Assembly: GCA_023458095.1 (NCBI GenBank)
Contig: JAEXAS010000001.1
Coordinates: forward strand, 1-23,292
DNA from: Actinomycetes bacterium
Lineage (GTDB): Bacteria > Actinomycetota > Actinomycetes > Propionibacteriales > Propionibacteriaceae
Length of the DNA: 23,292 bases
Reading direction: 5' to 3'
The first letter of the stretch is position 1. Each line of letters begins with the position of its first letter. The notes beneath the pieces are model-generated. The model saw nothing but the letters and a program-made list of their open reading frames with translations. It was not told the origin of the DNA and did no database searches. The position numbers were made by a program, and so were the translations under genes. Positions 22,537 through 23,292 of the stretch are shown in pieces.

Positions 22537-23289
22537 CTATCTGTTGACCGCGGAGAGGAACTTGCGGGTGCGTTCCTCAGCCGGATCGGTCATCACCTTT
22601 TCGGGATGGCCTTGCTCGATGATGTTGCCGTCCTCCATCACGACCAAGTGATCGCCGATGGTGCGGGCGAATCCCATTTCGTGGGTGACCACCAGCATCG
22701 TCATGCCGGAGGCGGCCACCGTCTTCATGACGGCCAGGACTTCCTGCGCCAGTTCCGGGTCGAGGGCCGAGGTGGGCTCGTCGAAGAGCATCGCCTTGGG
22801 CTCCAAGGCCAGCGCCCGGGCGATGGCCACGCGCTGCTGCTGCCCGCCGGAGAGCTGCGACGGCCGGGCCTCGGTGCGGCCGGCCATGCCGATCCGCTCC
22901 AGGACCTCGCGGGCTCGGGACACGGCCGCCGCCTTCGGCCGGCCGGCGATCACCAGCGGGATCGCCGCGTTCTCGGCCGCCGTCAGCGCCGGCAGCAGGT
23001 TGTATTGCTGGAACACGAAGCCGATGTGCTCGGCGCGGAACCGCGTTTTGCGGCCGTCGCCCATCGACGACACCTGCTGGCCGAAGATCTCGACCGAGCC
23101 CTCGTCGCAGTTCAGGATGCCGGCGATCACCGGCAGCAGCGTCGTCTTGCCGCAGCCCGAGGGGCCGACGATCAGGGTCATCTGCCCCTTGGCGATGTCC
23201 CAGTCGACGCCGCGAAGCGCCACCACCCGGCGCTCGCCGCTGCCGAAGTGTTTGACCACGCCCCGGATGCGCACGGCGACGGGGTCCAC
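22537..23289 (-). CDS. ABC transporter ATP-binding protein, mosaic (LolD/MacB-like front, GlnQ-like back)
   Basis: A 250-residue ATPase with Walker A GPSGCGKTT (42-50), Q-loop FVFQQ (91-95), signature LSGGQ (146-150), Walker B MLFDEP (167-172) and H-loop His203. Residues 1 to about 145 resemble LolD/MacB/DevA-type export ATPases (GSGERRVVALRGVDWDI, SSMGDGRKTRFRAEHIGF). From about residue 160 the sequence is typical of polar amino-acid uptake ATPases of the GlnQ/HisP type (MLFDEPTSALDPELAQEV, VTHEMGFAR, ERTRKFLSAV). The change falls in the conserved signature/Walker B stretch, about 22790-22860. The GTG at 23289 is 3 nt from the window edge, so the true start may lie outside. Amino-acid uptake fits the operon; no permease is in view. 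Confidence 0.8.
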   Translation of the reverse strand: MDPVAVRIRGVVKHFGSGERRVVALRGVDWDIAKGQMTLIVGPSGCGKTTLLPVIAGILNCDEGSVEIFGQQVSSMGDGRKTRFRAEHIGFVFQQYNLLPALTAAENAAIPLVIAGRPKAAAVSRAREVLERIGMAGRTEARPSQLSGGQQQRVAIARALALEPKAMLFDEPTSALDPELAQEVLAVMKTVAASGMTMLVVTHEMGFARTIGDHLVVMEDGNIIEQGHPEKVMTDPAEERTRKFLSAVNR

Positions 23290-23292
23290 CGA

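Overview
The window is high-GC DNA from an actinobacterium, and the gene content and order (tRNA-Gly, tig, clpP1, clpP2, clpX; an archaeal-style valS beside folC; HPr/enzyme I; a MauE/DoxX plus DsbA pair) fit best with a Propionibacteriaceae-like organism. That placement is an inference from gene content and protein style, not from a database search. A fused NfnL-NfnS-type electron-bifurcating transhydrogenase suggests an organism that can ferment.

Layout. 1-232: an 81-bp tandem repeat carrying REP-like inverted elements, downstream of folC. 233-1564 (-): folC. 1616-2879 (+): a MauE/DoxX-like membrane protein overlapping a membrane-anchored DsbA-like thioredoxin. 2950-7180 (+): valS, a lipoprotein and a variant-leucine-rich-repeat membrane protein, tightly packed. 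7184-14230 (-): ptsI and ptsH, then clpX, clpP2, clpP1, a GNAT acetyltransferase gene and tig, which together form a protein folding and degradation block. 14463-14536 (+): tRNA-Gly(TCC). 14880-17612 (+): the NfnLS-like fusion, closed by a strong hairpin. 17713-20039 (-): a small GLG-repeat protein, an HdeD-like membrane protein, an SDR oxidoreductase and a one-helix membrane protein. 20121-23289 (-): a compact operon of an ABC ATPase, a RidA imine deaminase, a DadA-like FAD D-amino-acid dehydrogenase and an Asp/Glu-racemase-family protein.

How the genes work together. Tig folds nascent chains, and ClpX with ClpP1/ClpP2 degrades failed or tagged proteins; a site matching the ClgR operator lies upstream of clpP1. 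HPr and enzyme I feed phosphate from PEP to sugar uptake. The last operon reads as amino-acid handling: racemisation, oxidative deamination, removal of the reactive imine, and transport.

Most unusual points: (1) a copy of the REP-like repeat sits inside valS, followed by four in-frame 21-bp repeats that add 28 residues to the editing domain; (2) the transhydrogenase is one polypeptide with the large-subunit part first, and it appears to have Asp in place of one cluster cysteine; (3) the ABC ATPase at the right edge joins a LolD/MacB-like front half to a GlnQ-like back half, which may be a real recombinant or an assembly chimera; (4) several genes have a -10 element 6-9 nt before the start codon and no Shine-Dalgarno sequence, implying leaderless or nearly leaderless mRNAs.
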